A DNA stretch of 64,000 nucleotides. It comes from Microbacterium sp. SL75 (lineage in GTDB: Bacteria > Actinomycetota > Actinomycetes > Actinomycetales > Microbacteriaceae). Location: NCBI RefSeq assembly GCF_026625865.1, contig NZ_CP113067.1, positions 1,178,001 to 1,242,000 of the forward strand. Reading direction: 5' to 3'. The notes beneath the pieces were generated by a model. It made no database searches. It was not told the origin of the DNA and was given only the letters and a program-made list of their open reading frames with translations. Positions 52,853 to 61,839 of the stretch are shown here, in pieces. A program made the position numbers and the translations under genes. Position 1 is the stretch's first letter. The number at the start of each line of letters is the position of its first letter.

Positions 52853-53719
52853 TTACTTCAGCACGGGCGCGGCGGCCGTGCCGCCGAGCCACTTCTGCTG
52901 CAGCTGGTCGAGGGTGCCGTCGGCCTGGAGCGCGTCGATCGCGTCGCTGACGGGCGTGGTCAGCGCCGAGCCCTTGGGCAGCACGTAGGCGAGCTCGTCG
53001 CCACCGGCCGAGGAGTCGGGCAGCTGACCCACGACCTTGCCGTTGTCGAGAACGGCCCCGGCGAGGTAGAACGCGGTCGGCAGGTCGACGACGATCGCGT
53101 CGACCTGCCCCGACTGCAGGGCGGCGACGGCATCGTCGTTCGAGTTGAAGACGCTGAGGTTGCCGGTGCCGAGCTGCTCGGCGGCCACCTGGTAGCTCGT
53201 GGTGGCGCTCATGACGCCCACGGGGATGTTCTTCAGCTCGGCGACCGTGGTGGCGGAGGCCGCGGGCGAGGTGCCCGTGGTGACGATCGCCTGGGTGGTC
53301 GTGTAGTACGGCGACGAGAAGTCGACGGCCTGCTTGCGCTGGTCCGTGATCGAGAACTGCTGGACGTTCAGGTCCCAGTCCTTCGGGCCCGGGGCGATCG
53401 CGCTGTCGAAGTTCGAGCGCACCCACACGATGTCGTTGTTCGTGAAGCCGAGCTTCTCGGCGACGGCGCACGAGACGGCGGCCTCGAAGCCCTCGCACGA
53501 CGCGGGGTCGTCGTTCTCGACCCAGGGCGAGAACGCGGGCTCGCCGGTGGCGATGGTGAGCTTGCCGGCGGCGACGGTCTGCAGCGCGCCCTCGGTGGCG
53601 GGGGCGGCGCCGGCATCGGAGCCGGAGGGGGCGAACGCGCAGGCCGTCAGGGTGACGACCGTGGCGGCGGCCAGGGCGGTCAGGGCGGCGACGCGGCGCA
53701 GGCGTGCGGAAGCGGTCAC
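52853..53719 (-). CDS. Amino-acid ABC transporter substrate-binding lipoprotein
   Basis: A 288-residue family 3 binding protein. The lipobox VTLTAC gives Cys at about 27. The mature part has GKLTIATGEPAFSPWVEND, CEGFEAAVSCAVAEKLGF and WDLNVQQFSITDQRKQAVDFSSPYYTTTQAIV. GTG at 53719 follows GAGGAGA, so the longer frame is rejected. Ligand unknown; downstream and upstream enzymes suggest a nucleoside-linked or sulfur amino acid. Confidence 0.85.
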   Translation of the reverse strand: MTASARLRRVAALTALAAATVVTLTACAFAPSGSDAGAAPATEGALQTVAAGKLTIATGEPAFSPWVENDDPASCEGFEAAVSCAVAEKLGFTNNDIVWVRSNFDSAIAPGPKDWDLNVQQFSITDQRKQAVDFSSPYYTTTQAIVTTGTSPAASATTVAELKNIPVGVMSATTSYQVAAEQLGTGNLSVFNSNDDAVAALQSGQVDAIVVDLPTAFYLAGAVLDNGKVVGQLPDSSAGGDELAYVLPKGSALTTPVSDAIDALQADGTLDQLQQKWLGGTAAAPVLK

Positions 53720-53833
53720 GATTTCTCCTCGTGGACGTATCGGGGTCATCCCCGGAGTGCTGTGATGTGCACAGCGTACCGAGCGCATGTTTCAGGGGAT
53801 GTCGCCGGTGAAACCTGGCGACACGAGACGCGA

Positions 53834-54265
53834 CTACTCGGCGAGGCGCCAGTCGGCGAAGCTGAAGCCGGGAGAGACCACGCAACTGACCACGACCTCG
53901 GCGTCTCCCGCCGGTCGGGCCGCCTGCCAGACCCCCGCGGGCACGGTGTGTTGCAGCACGTGCCCCGCGGCGAGGTCGGGCCCGAGCGTCACGGTGCGCG
54001 CGGCCCCGGGCTGCTCTCCGTCGCCTCCGAGCGAGAGCTCGAGGGCTCCCGGCCCGTGCCAGAGCCACACCTCGTCGCTGGTCACGACGTGCCACGCGCT
54101 CTCTTCGCCCGGGGTCAGCAGGTAGTGGATGCAGGTGGCCGCGGGCCGCGTGCCCGCGGGGGTCTCGACCTCGACGCTGCCGGTCCACATGCGGCGGAAC
54201 CACCCGCCCTCGGCGTGCGGTTCGAGATCGAGCAGGACGGCGGTGGCGGGACGCTCAGCGGTCAT
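53834..54265 (-). CDS. DUF985 cupin protein
   Basis: A 143-residue beta-barrel of the cupin DUF985 family: LEPHAEGGWFRRMW, THYLLTPGEESAWHVVTSDEVWLWHGPG (written here with gaps between strands), GHVLQHTVPAGVWQAARP and VVSPGFSFADW. The family has a deep pocket and no settled enzyme activity. It overlaps the amidohydrolase by 11 bp, so the two are co-translated. Confidence 0.8.
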   Translation of the reverse strand: MTAERPATAVLLDLEPHAEGGWFRRMWTGSVEVETPAGTRPAATCIHYLLTPGEESAWHVVTSDEVWLWHGPGALELSLGGDGEQPGAARTVTLGPDLAAGHVLQHTVPAGVWQAARPAGDAEVVVSCVVSPGFSFADWRLAE

Positions 54266-55559
54266 CGGCGGATACTCCGGTCTCTCGGGTGAAGGCGGCG
54301 GATGCCGAGCGCACCTCGCCGTCGATGAACGTCGCGGCGGCACGCCCCTCGCCGTCGACGACGAGGCGCTCGATCGTGTCATCGACCTCCGACACCGGCA
54401 CGTCGAAGAACGCCAGATCCGCCACCGCCCCCACGGCGAGGTACCCGGTTCGAGCGGGCCCGGTGTCGAGCCCCATCGCGTGCGCTCCGCCGAGGGTCGC
54501 CGCGCGCAGCAGCAGCTCCGACAGGTCGCGGTTCGCGTACCCCTGCGCGCGCGCCATGCGGTGAAGCGCCGACACATCGGCCAAGAGGTCGAGAGAGGGA
54601 CTGGATGCCAACGAGTCGGTGCCCACGGCCAGCGCGTTGCCCTCGAGCAGATACGCGGCGACCGGCGGCTCGTCGAGCCCGATGACGGCATTGGACCGAG
54701 GGCACAGGGCGACGGTCGTCCCGCGTGCGCGCAGGATCGCCCGGTCGCGTGCCGTCATGTAGACCCCGTGCGCGATATGGCAGTCGGGACCGAGAACGCC
54801 GAGCTCATCGACGAACTCCGTCGCCCCCGTGCCGAAGCCCTCGTCGCGCAGGGCGCGGAAGCTCGCGGGTCGGTGCAGCTGCCACGGCACCGCCTCGCCG
54901 TGCTCGCGTTCGAAGGCCGCTTCGCCGAGGTGCAGGTGCAGCCGACTCCCGCGCTCGCGCACGATGTCGGGGATCTCGAGCAGCGGCTCGACGTCGAGCG
55001 AGTAGGGCGCGTGCGGCGAGAGCCCCGTCCCGGGGGGCGAGGGCAGGGCGTCGAGCCGCGCCTCGACCTCGGCGCGACCGCGCTCGGCCCACGCCGCGTT
55101 CGTCCAGCTCATCACCTCCCAGTAGGTGATGCCGTGCAGGCGTGCGTCGTGCAGCGCCGAGGCCGCCTCGACGTCGGTGACGATGTCGGCGACCGCCGTG
55201 GTCCCGGCCGCGATCATCTGCAGGGCGCCGGCCCTGGCATCCGCCGCCCAGTCGTGACCGGCGCGATAGACGGGGGTGAAGGCGTCGTCCCAGTCGTCGA
55301 AGCCCGCGTACGAGCCCCGACCGACCTCGGCCATGCCCGTGTACTGCAGGTGCGAGTGCGCGTTCACGAGCCCCGGGGTCAGCACCCCCGGCCAGTGCAC
55401 CTCGTCGAACGCGACGCCGCGCGCGCTCAGCTCGTGTCGCACCCACTCGCGGTCGCCGACGTGGCGGATACGCCCACCCGCCACCGCGATGGCCCCGCCG
55501 GGGATGGGCGGCGCCGTCACGGGGACGACGAGCGCGGCCGAGTACAGCACGACGCTCAT
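54255..55559 (-). CDS. Amidohydrolase, adenosine/SAH-deaminase-like (TRZ/ATZ family)
   Basis: A 434-residue metal-dependent hydrolase. His68-x-His70 (NAHSHLQY) are the first metal ligands, then SPHAPYSLDVEPL, LHLHLGEAAFERE, CHIAHGVYM and AVGTDSLASSPSLDLL with the final Asp. These motifs match the MtaD/DadD branch that deaminates 5'-substituted adenosines. Its ATG overlaps the stop of the SAHH-like gene (55556-55559). The pair suggests deamination of an adenosyl-amino acid; substrate not proven. Confidence 0.8.
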   Translation of the reverse strand: MSVVLYSAALVVPVTAPPIPGGAIAVAGGRIRHVGDREWVRHELSARGVAFDEVHWPGVLTPGLVNAHSHLQYTGMAEVGRGSYAGFDDWDDAFTPVYRAGHDWAADARAGALQMIAAGTTAVADIVTDVEAASALHDARLHGITYWEVMSWTNAAWAERGRAEVEARLDALPSPPGTGLSPHAPYSLDVEPLLEIPDIVRERGSRLHLHLGEAAFEREHGEAVPWQLHRPASFRALRDEGFGTGATEFVDELGVLGPDCHIAHGVYMTARDRAILRARGTTVALCPRSNAVIGLDEPPVAAYLLEGNALAVGTDSLASSPSLDLLADVSALHRMARAQGYANRDLSELLLRAATLGGAHAMGLDTGPARTGYLAVGAVADLAFFDVPVSEVDDTIERLVVDGEGRAAATFIDGEVRSASAAFTRETGVSADDR

Positions 55560-56926
55560 GAGCGGGAGTCCCGGTAGCGGGGCGAACGCCAGTCGTCCAC
55601 ACCGTCGGGATCGAGGTCGCGCGGCGGGTCGATCCCCGCACCTCGCACGGCCAGCGCCGTCCGGGCGACGAGCTCGTCGACCTCGGGGCCGAGCGCGTGC
55701 ACACCGGGCTCGGGACGCCGCTCGAGCAGCTCCCCCAGGGCCGCGAGCTGCACGGCGAACGACAGGTCCATGATCTCGATGGGGTTGCCCTCGGCGGCGG
55801 TGATGTTCACCGCTCCCCCGCCGCCCAGCACGAGCGCGCCGCCCGCGTCCGACACCTCTCCCGGCACTCCTCCGGCGACCGCGATCACGCGCGCGACGGC
55901 GGCGATCTCGGGCGTCACCGTCGAGGGGACGCCCGTCGCCGAGACCACCAGCGCTCCCCCGGCCAGCTCGAGCGCTCGGCCGGTGACCAACCCGTCGTGC
56001 CGCGCCTCGAGCGCGCGGACGGGGTCGGTCTCGGCGACCCGCACCTCGACCCCGAGCGCGCGCAGGTGCGCGGCGACCCCTCGGCCGACGGGTCCGTAGC
56101 CGAGCACGAGCGCGGGCTGGTCGGTCAGCGCGATCCCCCGCTCCTCGAGCAGGTCGGCGATCGCGAAGACGCACGACTGCCCCGTGCCGTAGCGGTTGTC
56201 GAACATGGTCTTGGTGCGCGCATCGTTGACGGCCATCACGGCGCAGCGCAGGATGCCGGCATCCTGCATCCGCCGAAGGGGCGTGAGGCCGCTCGTCGTC
56301 TCTTCGCACGCGCCAATCCACCCATCCACCAGCGCCGGGTCGTCTTCGTGCGCCAGGCGGATGAGGTGCGCCCCGTCGTCGAGCAGCACGTCGAGTCCCG
56401 CGCGGAGGAAGGCCAGCGCCGCGGCGCGCTCGTCCGGCCCCGCGAGCGCCGGGTCTGCCGTCACGGCGAAACCCTGGGCCCGCAGCTCGTCTGCGACCGC
56501 GACGTCGATCTCGTCGGGATGCGCGTACACCGACACCTCGGCACCCCGCTCGCGGAGCAGAAGCGACAGCACGGCCGTCTTCGGTTCGAGCACCATCGCC
56601 ACGCCCACCCGCAGGCCGGTCAGGTCGAGCCTCTCGGCGAGGGCGGCGGCGACGGGCATGTGCTGCCGTGCGAAGGCGATGCGTCCGGCGGCGTCTCCGC
56701 GTTCGGGCAGCGGCTTCCCGTCGAGCAGCACTTGCTCGGCATCCAGGTCGAACTCGATGCGCCCCGGATCCGGGATCGGGCTCGGGATGCCGCCGAGCCC
56801 CGCCAGCAGATCATGCAGGGCATCGGCACCGGTCCCGGTCACCGCGAACGGGCGTCCGGCGATCATGAGGTTCGACGAGCGCGCGAAACGGCGGACGATG
56901 CGCTCGGGTGCGCGAGGGTCGGTCAC
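55556..56926 (-). CDS. S-adenosylhomocysteinase-family protein with altered active site
   Basis: A 456-residue SAHH relative. It keeps KTAVLSLLLRERGAEV (116-131), EETTSGLTPLRRM (208-220), NDARTKTMFDNRYG with Lys239, Asp243 and Asn244, and the NAD motif GYGPVGRG (276-283). The canonical STQD segment is replaced by AHPDEID (135-141). The GHF motif with the catalytic His of SAHH appears as AGGVPGEV. Substrate binding must therefore differ from the housekeeping enzyme. It starts the minus-strand unit that ends at the ABC ATPase. A role on S-inosyl-homocysteine or a similar thioether is the best guess. Confidence 0.8.
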   Translation of the reverse strand: MTDPRAPERIVRRFARSSNLMIAGRPFAVTGTGADALHDLLAGLGGIPSPIPDPGRIEFDLDAEQVLLDGKPLPERGDAAGRIAFARQHMPVAAALAERLDLTGLRVGVAMVLEPKTAVLSLLLRERGAEVSVYAHPDEIDVAVADELRAQGFAVTADPALAGPDERAAALAFLRAGLDVLLDDGAHLIRLAHEDDPALVDGWIGACEETTSGLTPLRRMQDAGILRCAVMAVNDARTKTMFDNRYGTGQSCVFAIADLLEERGIALTDQPALVLGYGPVGRGVAAHLRALGVEVRVAETDPVRALEARHDGLVTGRALELAGGALVVSATGVPSTVTPEIAAVARVIAVAGGVPGEVSDAGGALVLGGGGAVNITAAEGNPIEIMDLSFAVQLAALGELLERRPEPGVHALGPEVDELVARTALAVRGAGIDPPRDLDPDGVDDWRSPRYRDSRS

Positions 56927-57104
56927 GGCACTCAGCCTAGGGTCGCCGGGCTCGCACCTTCGGACAGTCGGGCCCTCCGTCGTCGCATGCGCCCGGCGAA
57001 CCCACCCCGAACCACCCCCGGCCTCACCTCGGGAAGCGCCCCGCCTGGTGACGCACCCGGCGCTCGCGGCGGGATCAGCCGCCCCGACCCCGGGAACACG
57101 AAAA

Positions 57105-57135
57105 GGCCCCGCCCTGCCGAAGCAGGAGCGGGGCC
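57105..57135 (-). terminator. Terminator of the rpsF-ssb-rpsR-rplI operon
   Basis: GGCCCCGC (57105-57112) pairs with GCGGGGCC (57128-57135), with an inner CCTGC/GCAGG extension and CGAA loop. On the minus strand it is followed by TTTTCGTG. It lies 18 bp after rplI and ends the operon. Confidence 0.85.
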
Positions 57136-57152
57136 GAATCGTGCGTCGCGAA

Positions 57153-57605
57153 TTACTTCGCGGCGACCACCTGAAGGGTGATCACGGCGGTGACGTCGTC
57201 GCGCAGGCGAACGGTCGCCTCGTGCTCGCCGACCGACTTGATCGCAGAGGTGATCTGGATCTTGCGCTTGTCGAGCTCACCGAGACCGGCAGCCTTGACG
57301 GCGTCGGCGACATCGGCGGGCTTGACCGAACCGAAGAGACGACCCTCGTTGCCGGCCTTGACGGCGAGCTTGACGGTGTTCGACTCGAGCGAGTTCTTCA
57401 GGGCCACAGCATCTTCGTGGTCGTGGATCGCGCGGGACTCGCGAGCGGCGCGAATCGACGCGACCTGCTTCTCGCCACCACGGCTCCACGACACGGCGAA
57501 GCCCTGCGGGATGAGGTAGTTACGGGCGTACCCGTTCTTGACCTCGACAACATCACCGGCGCTACCGAGCCCGGTGACCTCATTCGTGAGAATCAGCTTT
57601 GCCAT
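57153..57605 (-). CDS. rplI: 50S ribosomal protein L9
   Basis: A 150-residue protein with the L9 N-terminal RNA-binding part [37 protein letters not shown], the long linker helix and a C-terminal domain ending [16 protein letters not shown] lies before the ATG. Last gene of the ribosomal unit, 10 bp after rpsR. In many actinobacteria dnaB follows rplI; here it does not. Confidence 0.97.
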   Translation of the reverse strand: MAKLILTNEVTGLGSAGDVVEVKNGYARNYLIPQGFAVSWSRGGEKQVASIRAARESRAIHDHEDAVALKNSLESNTVKLAVKAGNEGRLFGSVKPADVADAVKAAGLGELDKRKIQITSAIKSVGEHEATVRLRDDVTAVITLQVVAAK

Positions 57606-57615
57606 CGGGTGCTCC

Positions 57616-57870
57616 TTAGCGGCCGGCGCCGGCGTAGGGCAGAAGAGCCATCTCGCGCGCGTTCTTGATGGCGCGGGCGATCAGACGCTGCTCCTGCACG
57701 GAGACACCGGTGATACGACGGGCGCGGATCTTGCCGCGCTCCGAGATGAACTTGCGGAGGGTGGGGACGTCCTTGTAGTCGATGACGCCGACGCGGATCG
57801 CCTTCGCGGGGGCTGCGTTCTTCGCGCCCTTCCGCGGCTTGCGGCGGTCGCCAGTGGCCTTTCCAGCCAT
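57616..57870 (-). CDS. rpsR: 30S ribosomal protein S18
   Basis: An 84-residue protein: basic N-terminus RKPRKGAKN, then [40 protein letters not shown] and [17 protein letters not shown] precedes the ATG. No Cys4 zinc motif is present, so it is the zinc-independent form. It pairs with S6 in the ribosome. Confidence 0.97.
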   Translation of the reverse strand: MAGKATGDRRKPRKGAKNAAPAKAIRVGVIDYKDVPTLRKFISERGKIRARRITGVSVQEQRLIARAIKNAREMALLPYAGAGR

Positions 57871-57971
57871 GCTTCCTTCTTTCGTGTGGTTCGGACGCCG
57901 TTCCGGTCACGTGGACCGGGGCATGGCATCCGGAATTTCGGGGGTCGTCTCGCTCGAGAGCGGGGCGAAGA

Positions 57972-58496
57972 TCAGAACGGGGTGTCGTCGCCGTAGGAGC
58001 CGGGAGTGCTCCATGCGTCAGCGCCGCTGTTGTTGCCGCCGCCGTTGTTCGAGCCGGGGGTCGACCACGGCTCGTCGTTCGACTGCTGCACCTGCGGGCG
58101 CTGACCGCCACCGCCGCCACCGTTACCGCCACCGGCGGCTCGGGTGACCTGGGCGGTCGCGTAGCGGAGCGAGGGGCCGATCTCATCGACTTCGAGTTCG
58201 ATGGAGGTACGGTTGTTGCCCTCGCGGTCCTGGTAGGAACGCTGCTTCAGGCGACCGGTCGCGATGACACGGCTGCCCTTCGTCAGCGAACCGGCGACGT
58301 GCTCGGCGAATTCGCGCCACACCGAGGCGCGCAGGAACAACGCCTCGCCGTCTTTCCACTCGTTCGCCTGACGGTCGAACGTGCGGGGAGTCGACGCGAT
58401 GGTGAAGTTCGCGACCGGCAGCCCGTTCTGCGTGTACCGCAGCTCGGGGTCGGCCGTGAGGTTGCCCACAACGGTGATGACGGTTTCGCCGGCCAT
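57972..58496 (-). CDS. ssb: Single-stranded DNA-binding protein
   Basis: A 174-residue SSB. The OB fold has [48 protein letters not shown], and [18 protein letters not shown] Gly/Asn-rich disordered tail ends DDTPF, the C-terminal peptide that recruits partner proteins. It starts 5 bp after the rpsF stop. Confidence 0.97.
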   Translation of the reverse strand: MAGETVITVVGNLTADPELRYTQNGLPVANFTIASTPRTFDRQANEWKDGEALFLRASVWREFAEHVAGSLTKGSRVIATGRLKQRSYQDREGNNRTSIELEVDEIGPSLRYATAQVTRAAGGGNGGGGGGQRPQVQQSNDEPWSTPGSNNGGGNNSGADAWSTPGSYGDDTPF

Positions 58497-58501
58497 CGTC
58501 G

Positions 58502-58894
58502 TTACTTCGCAGCCTTCTCGGCGGACTCGACCTTGCGGGGAGCGGCAGCCTTGCGAGCGGCCTTCTCCTCGGAGCGCTTGGCTTCGGCGGCGACCTGAGC
58601 GATCGCTTCCTCGGCACGGAGGACCTTGGTGCGCATGATCTGCTCGTTCAGCTTCAGCTGACGGTCGAGCTCGTTCGTGGCCTCGCTGGTCGCGACGAAG
58701 TTGACGACGGCGTAGATGCCCTCGTTCTTCTTGCGGATCTCGTAGGCGAGACGACGGCGGCCCCAGATGTCGATCTTGTCGATGGTTCCCCCATCGGCCG
58801 TGATGACCTTGAGGAATCCGTCGAGCTTCGGAGCGACCTGGCGCTCGTCGACCTCGGGATCGAAGATGACCATGAGTTCGTACTGGTGCGTCAC
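58502..58894 (-). CDS. rpsF: 30S ribosomal protein S6
   Basis: A 130-residue S6 with [68 protein letters not shown] and an Ala/Lys-rich C-terminal extension. GTG start with AAGGAGGT upstream. First gene of the operon with ssb, rpsR and rplI. Confidence 0.97.
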   Translation of the reverse strand: MTHQYELMVIFDPEVDERQVAPKLDGFLKVITADGGTIDKIDIWGRRRLAYEIRKKNEGIYAVVNFVATSEATNELDRQLKLNEQIMRTKVLRAEEAIAQVAAEAKRSEEKAARKAAAPRKVESAEKAAK

Positions 58895-58900
58895 TAACCC

Positions 58901-58950
58901 ACCTCCTTCGGACTAGAACGGCTGACGGGCATTTCCCGGCAGCAGGAGGG
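58901..58950 (-). promoter_or_regulatory. rpsF leader with S6:S18-type structure
   Basis: On the minus strand CCTCCT (58949-58944) can pair with the rpsF Shine-Dalgarno AAGGAGGT (58901-58908). Between them lie a CGGG-AAAT-GCCCG hairpin and a CAGCCGTTC segment with a CCG. This arrangement resembles the S6:S18-binding leader known from other bacteria and would give feedback control. Called by eye. Confidence 0.5.
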
Positions 58951-59084
58951 TGTGTTGCACGTCGTCGCGGGCTCACACGCGCATGGGCGTAGCCGGACAA
59001 CCTTCGTAGTCTAACGGATGCCGGTGGCACCGAGGAATCGGACCTGAGTAGCGTGGACGTGACCAGACGACGGCGGGGGGCCGC

Positions 59085-60245
59085 ATGGCAGGGATCCGAC
59101 CATTCGACGCGCGGGCGTTGCTCACGCCGCCCGACCCACGGGCCGCCAAGGCGTTCACGGCGCAGCTCCGAACCGAGGGGAAGCTCCCCGGGACGGGCGC
59201 GGCGATCGCCGCCTACGCCATCGCACTGGCGTTCATCGGCGGGGTCGGCGTCGTCATCATCGTGCTCGCGGTCGTGCTGTCGCCGTTCCTGCGCGAGGGA
59301 TCGATCATTCTGGGCGTCCTCTTCCTCATCCCCATCGGCTTGGGCCTCGGCGGGCTCGCCCTGGCCTGGTTCGTGGGGCAGAAGACCCAGCGGACGCAGG
59401 AGGACCGCCGTTTCCGGCTCGCGGGGTTCAGCCGCGACGTGGGCATGGAGTACGTGCCCGCGGTGCCCGCTCCTCCTCTTCCGGGTGTGCTGTTCGGCAT
59501 CGGCAGCGACCGCACCGGCTACGACATCCTGCGCGGACGCGAGCCGCGGTTCGTCGAGATCGGCAACTACGCCTACACGACGAGCGACGGCAAGAACACG
59601 CACACCTCGCGCTGGGGATACATCGCGATCCGGCTCGACGTTCCTCTTCCCCATATCGTCCTGGATGCCGTGGGCAACGGCGTGAAACTCGGCCTCTGGG
59701 AGCGCGGACAGCGCCTGAGCCTCGAGGGCGACTTCGATAGGTACTTCCACCTGTCGTGCCCCGAGGGCTACGAGCGCGACGCGCTGTACCTCTTCACCCC
59801 CGACGTCATGGCGCGCTTCATCGACAACGCCTCGGCTCTCGAGGTCGAGATCGTCGACGACTGGATGTTCCTCTACTCGCCCGAGGAGCTCTCGACGACC
59901 GACCCGGCCCGGTGGGCGTGGGCGTTCGCGGTCGTCTCGGCGCTGCTCGACAAGCTCGACCAGTGGGCGCGGTGGCGCGACGACCGGCTGCAGGAGGCGG
60001 CTCCCGCGCCGCGACCCGTTCCGGTCGCCGCGGCGCCGGGAGCCGTTGCACCGACAGCCGCGGCGCCGGCACCCGCGCCCCTGCCGATGACGTTCACCCC
60101 CGCGCCGGTCGGAGTCGCCCCTCCCGGTCAGAGGCTCAAACGCAGCAACGCCTGGCTCATCGCCCTGCTCGTCGTGGCCGGGTCCCTCATCGTCATCCCG
60201 CTCGTCGCCTTCGCGGCCGGCTTCCTCTTCTTCTTGGCACAGTGA
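59085..60245 (+). CDS. Two-TM membrane protein, tandem paralog 1
   Basis: A 386-residue protein with two membrane helices near the N-terminus (about 40-70 and 75-102), a cytosolic domain of about 200 residues, a Pro/Ala-rich linker and a final helix ([23 protein letters not shown]). The central domain has [23 protein letters not shown] and [23 protein letters not shown], shared with the next gene. No known family. It probably forms a pair with the paralog 3 bp downstream. Confidence 0.7.
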   Translation: MAGIRPFDARALLTPPDPRAAKAFTAQLRTEGKLPGTGAAIAAYAIALAFIGGVGVVIIVLAVVLSPFLREGSIILGVLFLIPIGLGLGGLALAWFVGQKTQRTQEDRRFRLAGFSRDVGMEYVPAVPAPPLPGVLFGIGSDRTGYDILRGREPRFVEIGNYAYTTSDGKNTHTSRWGYIAIRLDVPLPHIVLDAVGNGVKLGLWERGQRLSLEGDFDRYFHLSCPEGYERDALYLFTPDVMARFIDNASALEVEIVDDWMFLYSPEELSTTDPARWAWAFAVVSALLDKLDQWARWRDDRLQEAAPAPRPVPVAAAPGAVAPTAAAPAPAPLPMTFTPAPVGVAPPGQRLKRSNAWLIALLVVAGSLIVIPLVAFAAGFLFFLAQ

Positions 60246-60247
60246 GC

Positions 60248-61342
60248 ATGACCGTCGACACCACCGCCCTGACCCAGCCGATCGACCGCGCGAAGGTCCG
60301 TGCCTTCAGTAAGGCGCTGCGCGAGAAGGGGATGCTGCAGAGCCGCGCGTTCGCGATCATCGTGTTCGCGTTCGTGGGGATCGTGGCCGCGCTCATCCTC
60401 GTCCCGACCATCGCGACGATCGTCACCCGAGCGTTCACGCGCGACAGCGGCAATCCCGTCGCCCTCCTTCCCTTCGTCCTCGTTCTCGCCATCGTCGGCT
60501 TCCTGGCGTGGGCGTTCATCCGCGCGGTCGGCGGGGCCGCGGCACGCCGCTACCGGCTGAGCCTCTTCGCGAGCGCGAACGACATGACGTGGCATCCGGG
60601 ATTCTCGAACCCCCGCCGCCCGGGCATGATCTTCGACCTCGGCCGCAATCAGGAGCTGCACGACGTGATGCGGCGAGAGCAGCCGCGCTCTCTCGAGGTT
60701 GCCAACTACACCTACGAAACCGGGTCGGGGAAGAACAAGCAGACGCACCGCTGGGGCTATGTCGCGCTGCGGCTCGACACCCCGCTCCCCCACATCGTGC
60801 TGGATGCCGTGGGCAACAACGGTCTGTTCGGCGGCTCGAACCTGCCCATCACGTTCGGTCGTGACCAGCGACTCAGCCTCGAGGGCGACTTCGACAGGCA
60901 CTTCGCCCTGTACTGCCCCGAGGGGTACGAGCGCGACGCGCTGTACCTCTTCACCCCGGACGTCATGGCGCGGTTCGTCGACAACGCCGCGGCGCTCGAC
61001 GTCGAGATCGTCGACGACTGGCTGTTCCTTTACGCCAAGCGCGACCTGGTGACCCTGGATGCCGCGACCTGGCGGTGGTTGTTCGCCACGGTCGACGCGA
61101 TCGACGAGAAGCTCGCGCAGTGGGCGCGGTGGCACGATGAGCGGCTCACCCAAGAGACGGCCGGGGCCGTGGCATCCGGTATCCCGGGGGCCACCGTCCA
61201 GGGCGCCCCCCTGCTCACCCCGCCGCCCGCCGGCGTGGCCCGCGAGGGGCGGCGCTTGAAACGAGGGATCTCGTGGGTATCGATAGTGGTTGTGGTGTTC
61301 TTCGGCGGATTCTGGGTGCTGTCGGTCGTGCTCGGGCGATGA
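60248..61342 (+). CDS. Two-TM membrane protein, tandem paralog 2
   Basis: A 364-residue protein with the same layout: two N-terminal helices, the domain with [49 protein letters not shown], and a C-terminal helix ([19 protein letters not shown]). It lacks the long Pro/Ala linker of paralog 1. ATG is 3 bp after its stop. The duplication is old enough that the N-termini have diverged. Confidence 0.7.
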   Translation: MTVDTTALTQPIDRAKVRAFSKALREKGMLQSRAFAIIVFAFVGIVAALILVPTIATIVTRAFTRDSGNPVALLPFVLVLAIVGFLAWAFIRAVGGAAARRYRLSLFASANDMTWHPGFSNPRRPGMIFDLGRNQELHDVMRREQPRSLEVANYTYETGSGKNKQTHRWGYVALRLDTPLPHIVLDAVGNNGLFGGSNLPITFGRDQRLSLEGDFDRHFALYCPEGYERDALYLFTPDVMARFVDNAAALDVEIVDDWLFLYAKRDLVTLDAATWRWLFATVDAIDEKLAQWARWHDERLTQETAGAVASGIPGATVQGAPLLTPPPAGVAREGRRLKRGISWVSIVVVVFFGGFWVLSVVLGR

Positions 61343-61521
61343 GGGTCACCCCGGTTTCGGCTGATGACGCGCATCCTGCACGAGTCACCGCACTAAGACA
61401 CGCAGAGGCAGCCGCGGAGTGGATCGCTGAACCGTCGAACGGGCGTACGACGTTGGCTGTTACTTCCGCCAGCCGTGTCGACCTGAGTGGCGGGACCACG
61501 CCACGTATTGAGCTTCGCTGA
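61339..61521 (+). CDS. Short ORF, possible truncated GNAT-like start
   Basis: ATG overlaps the stop of paralog 2 (ATGA) and opens 60 codons: [20 protein letters not shown] then AEAAAEWIAEPS. The first 35 residues look like a GNAT N-terminus, but no acetyl-CoA motif follows and the end runs into the oppositely oriented 85-residue gene. It is probably a relic. Coupling alone supports it. Confidence 0.3.
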   Translation: MRVTPVSADDAHPARVTALRHAEAAAEWIAEPSNGRTTLAVTSASRVDLSGGTTPRIELR

Positions 61522-61717
61522 CGGTAATCGTGCGTCCCTCCGCAGGTACAAAGAACTTCCCGGTTACCGGGTTTCCGCCCGCGCCACCCTGATACGCGGC
61601 ATCAACGTATTCGGGTTCGGCAGTTTCGTCCTCGCCGACATGACGTAGATGAACGATCTGGGAAGGGTCCAGTTCGTGGAACGTTTTGTACTTTCGGGGT
61701 TCGGTGGGGTAAGCCAT
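61460..61717 (-). CDS. Small soluble protein of unknown function
   Basis: An 85-residue protein: AYPTEPRKYKTFHELDPSQI, then VHLRHVGEDETAEPEYVDAA, GKFFVPAEGRTITVSEAQYV and WSRHSGRHGWRK. It is hydrophilic and rich in His and Tyr. No family is recognised. Less GC-rich than nearby core genes. Confidence 0.55.
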   Translation of the reverse strand: MAYPTEPRKYKTFHELDPSQIVHLRHVGEDETAEPEYVDAAYQGGAGGNPVTGKFFVPAEGRTITVSEAQYVAWSRHSGRHGWRK

Positions 61718-61839
61718 TCAGACAGGGTATGTCAGGTACTTCTACCGATTGATCACGTGGAGCGGCTGAGACCGCGAAGTCTCGGAAAATTCGGTCCCGA
61801 GCCGAGGCGTACTTAACCGACTATCATAAGCCCGGGTTG

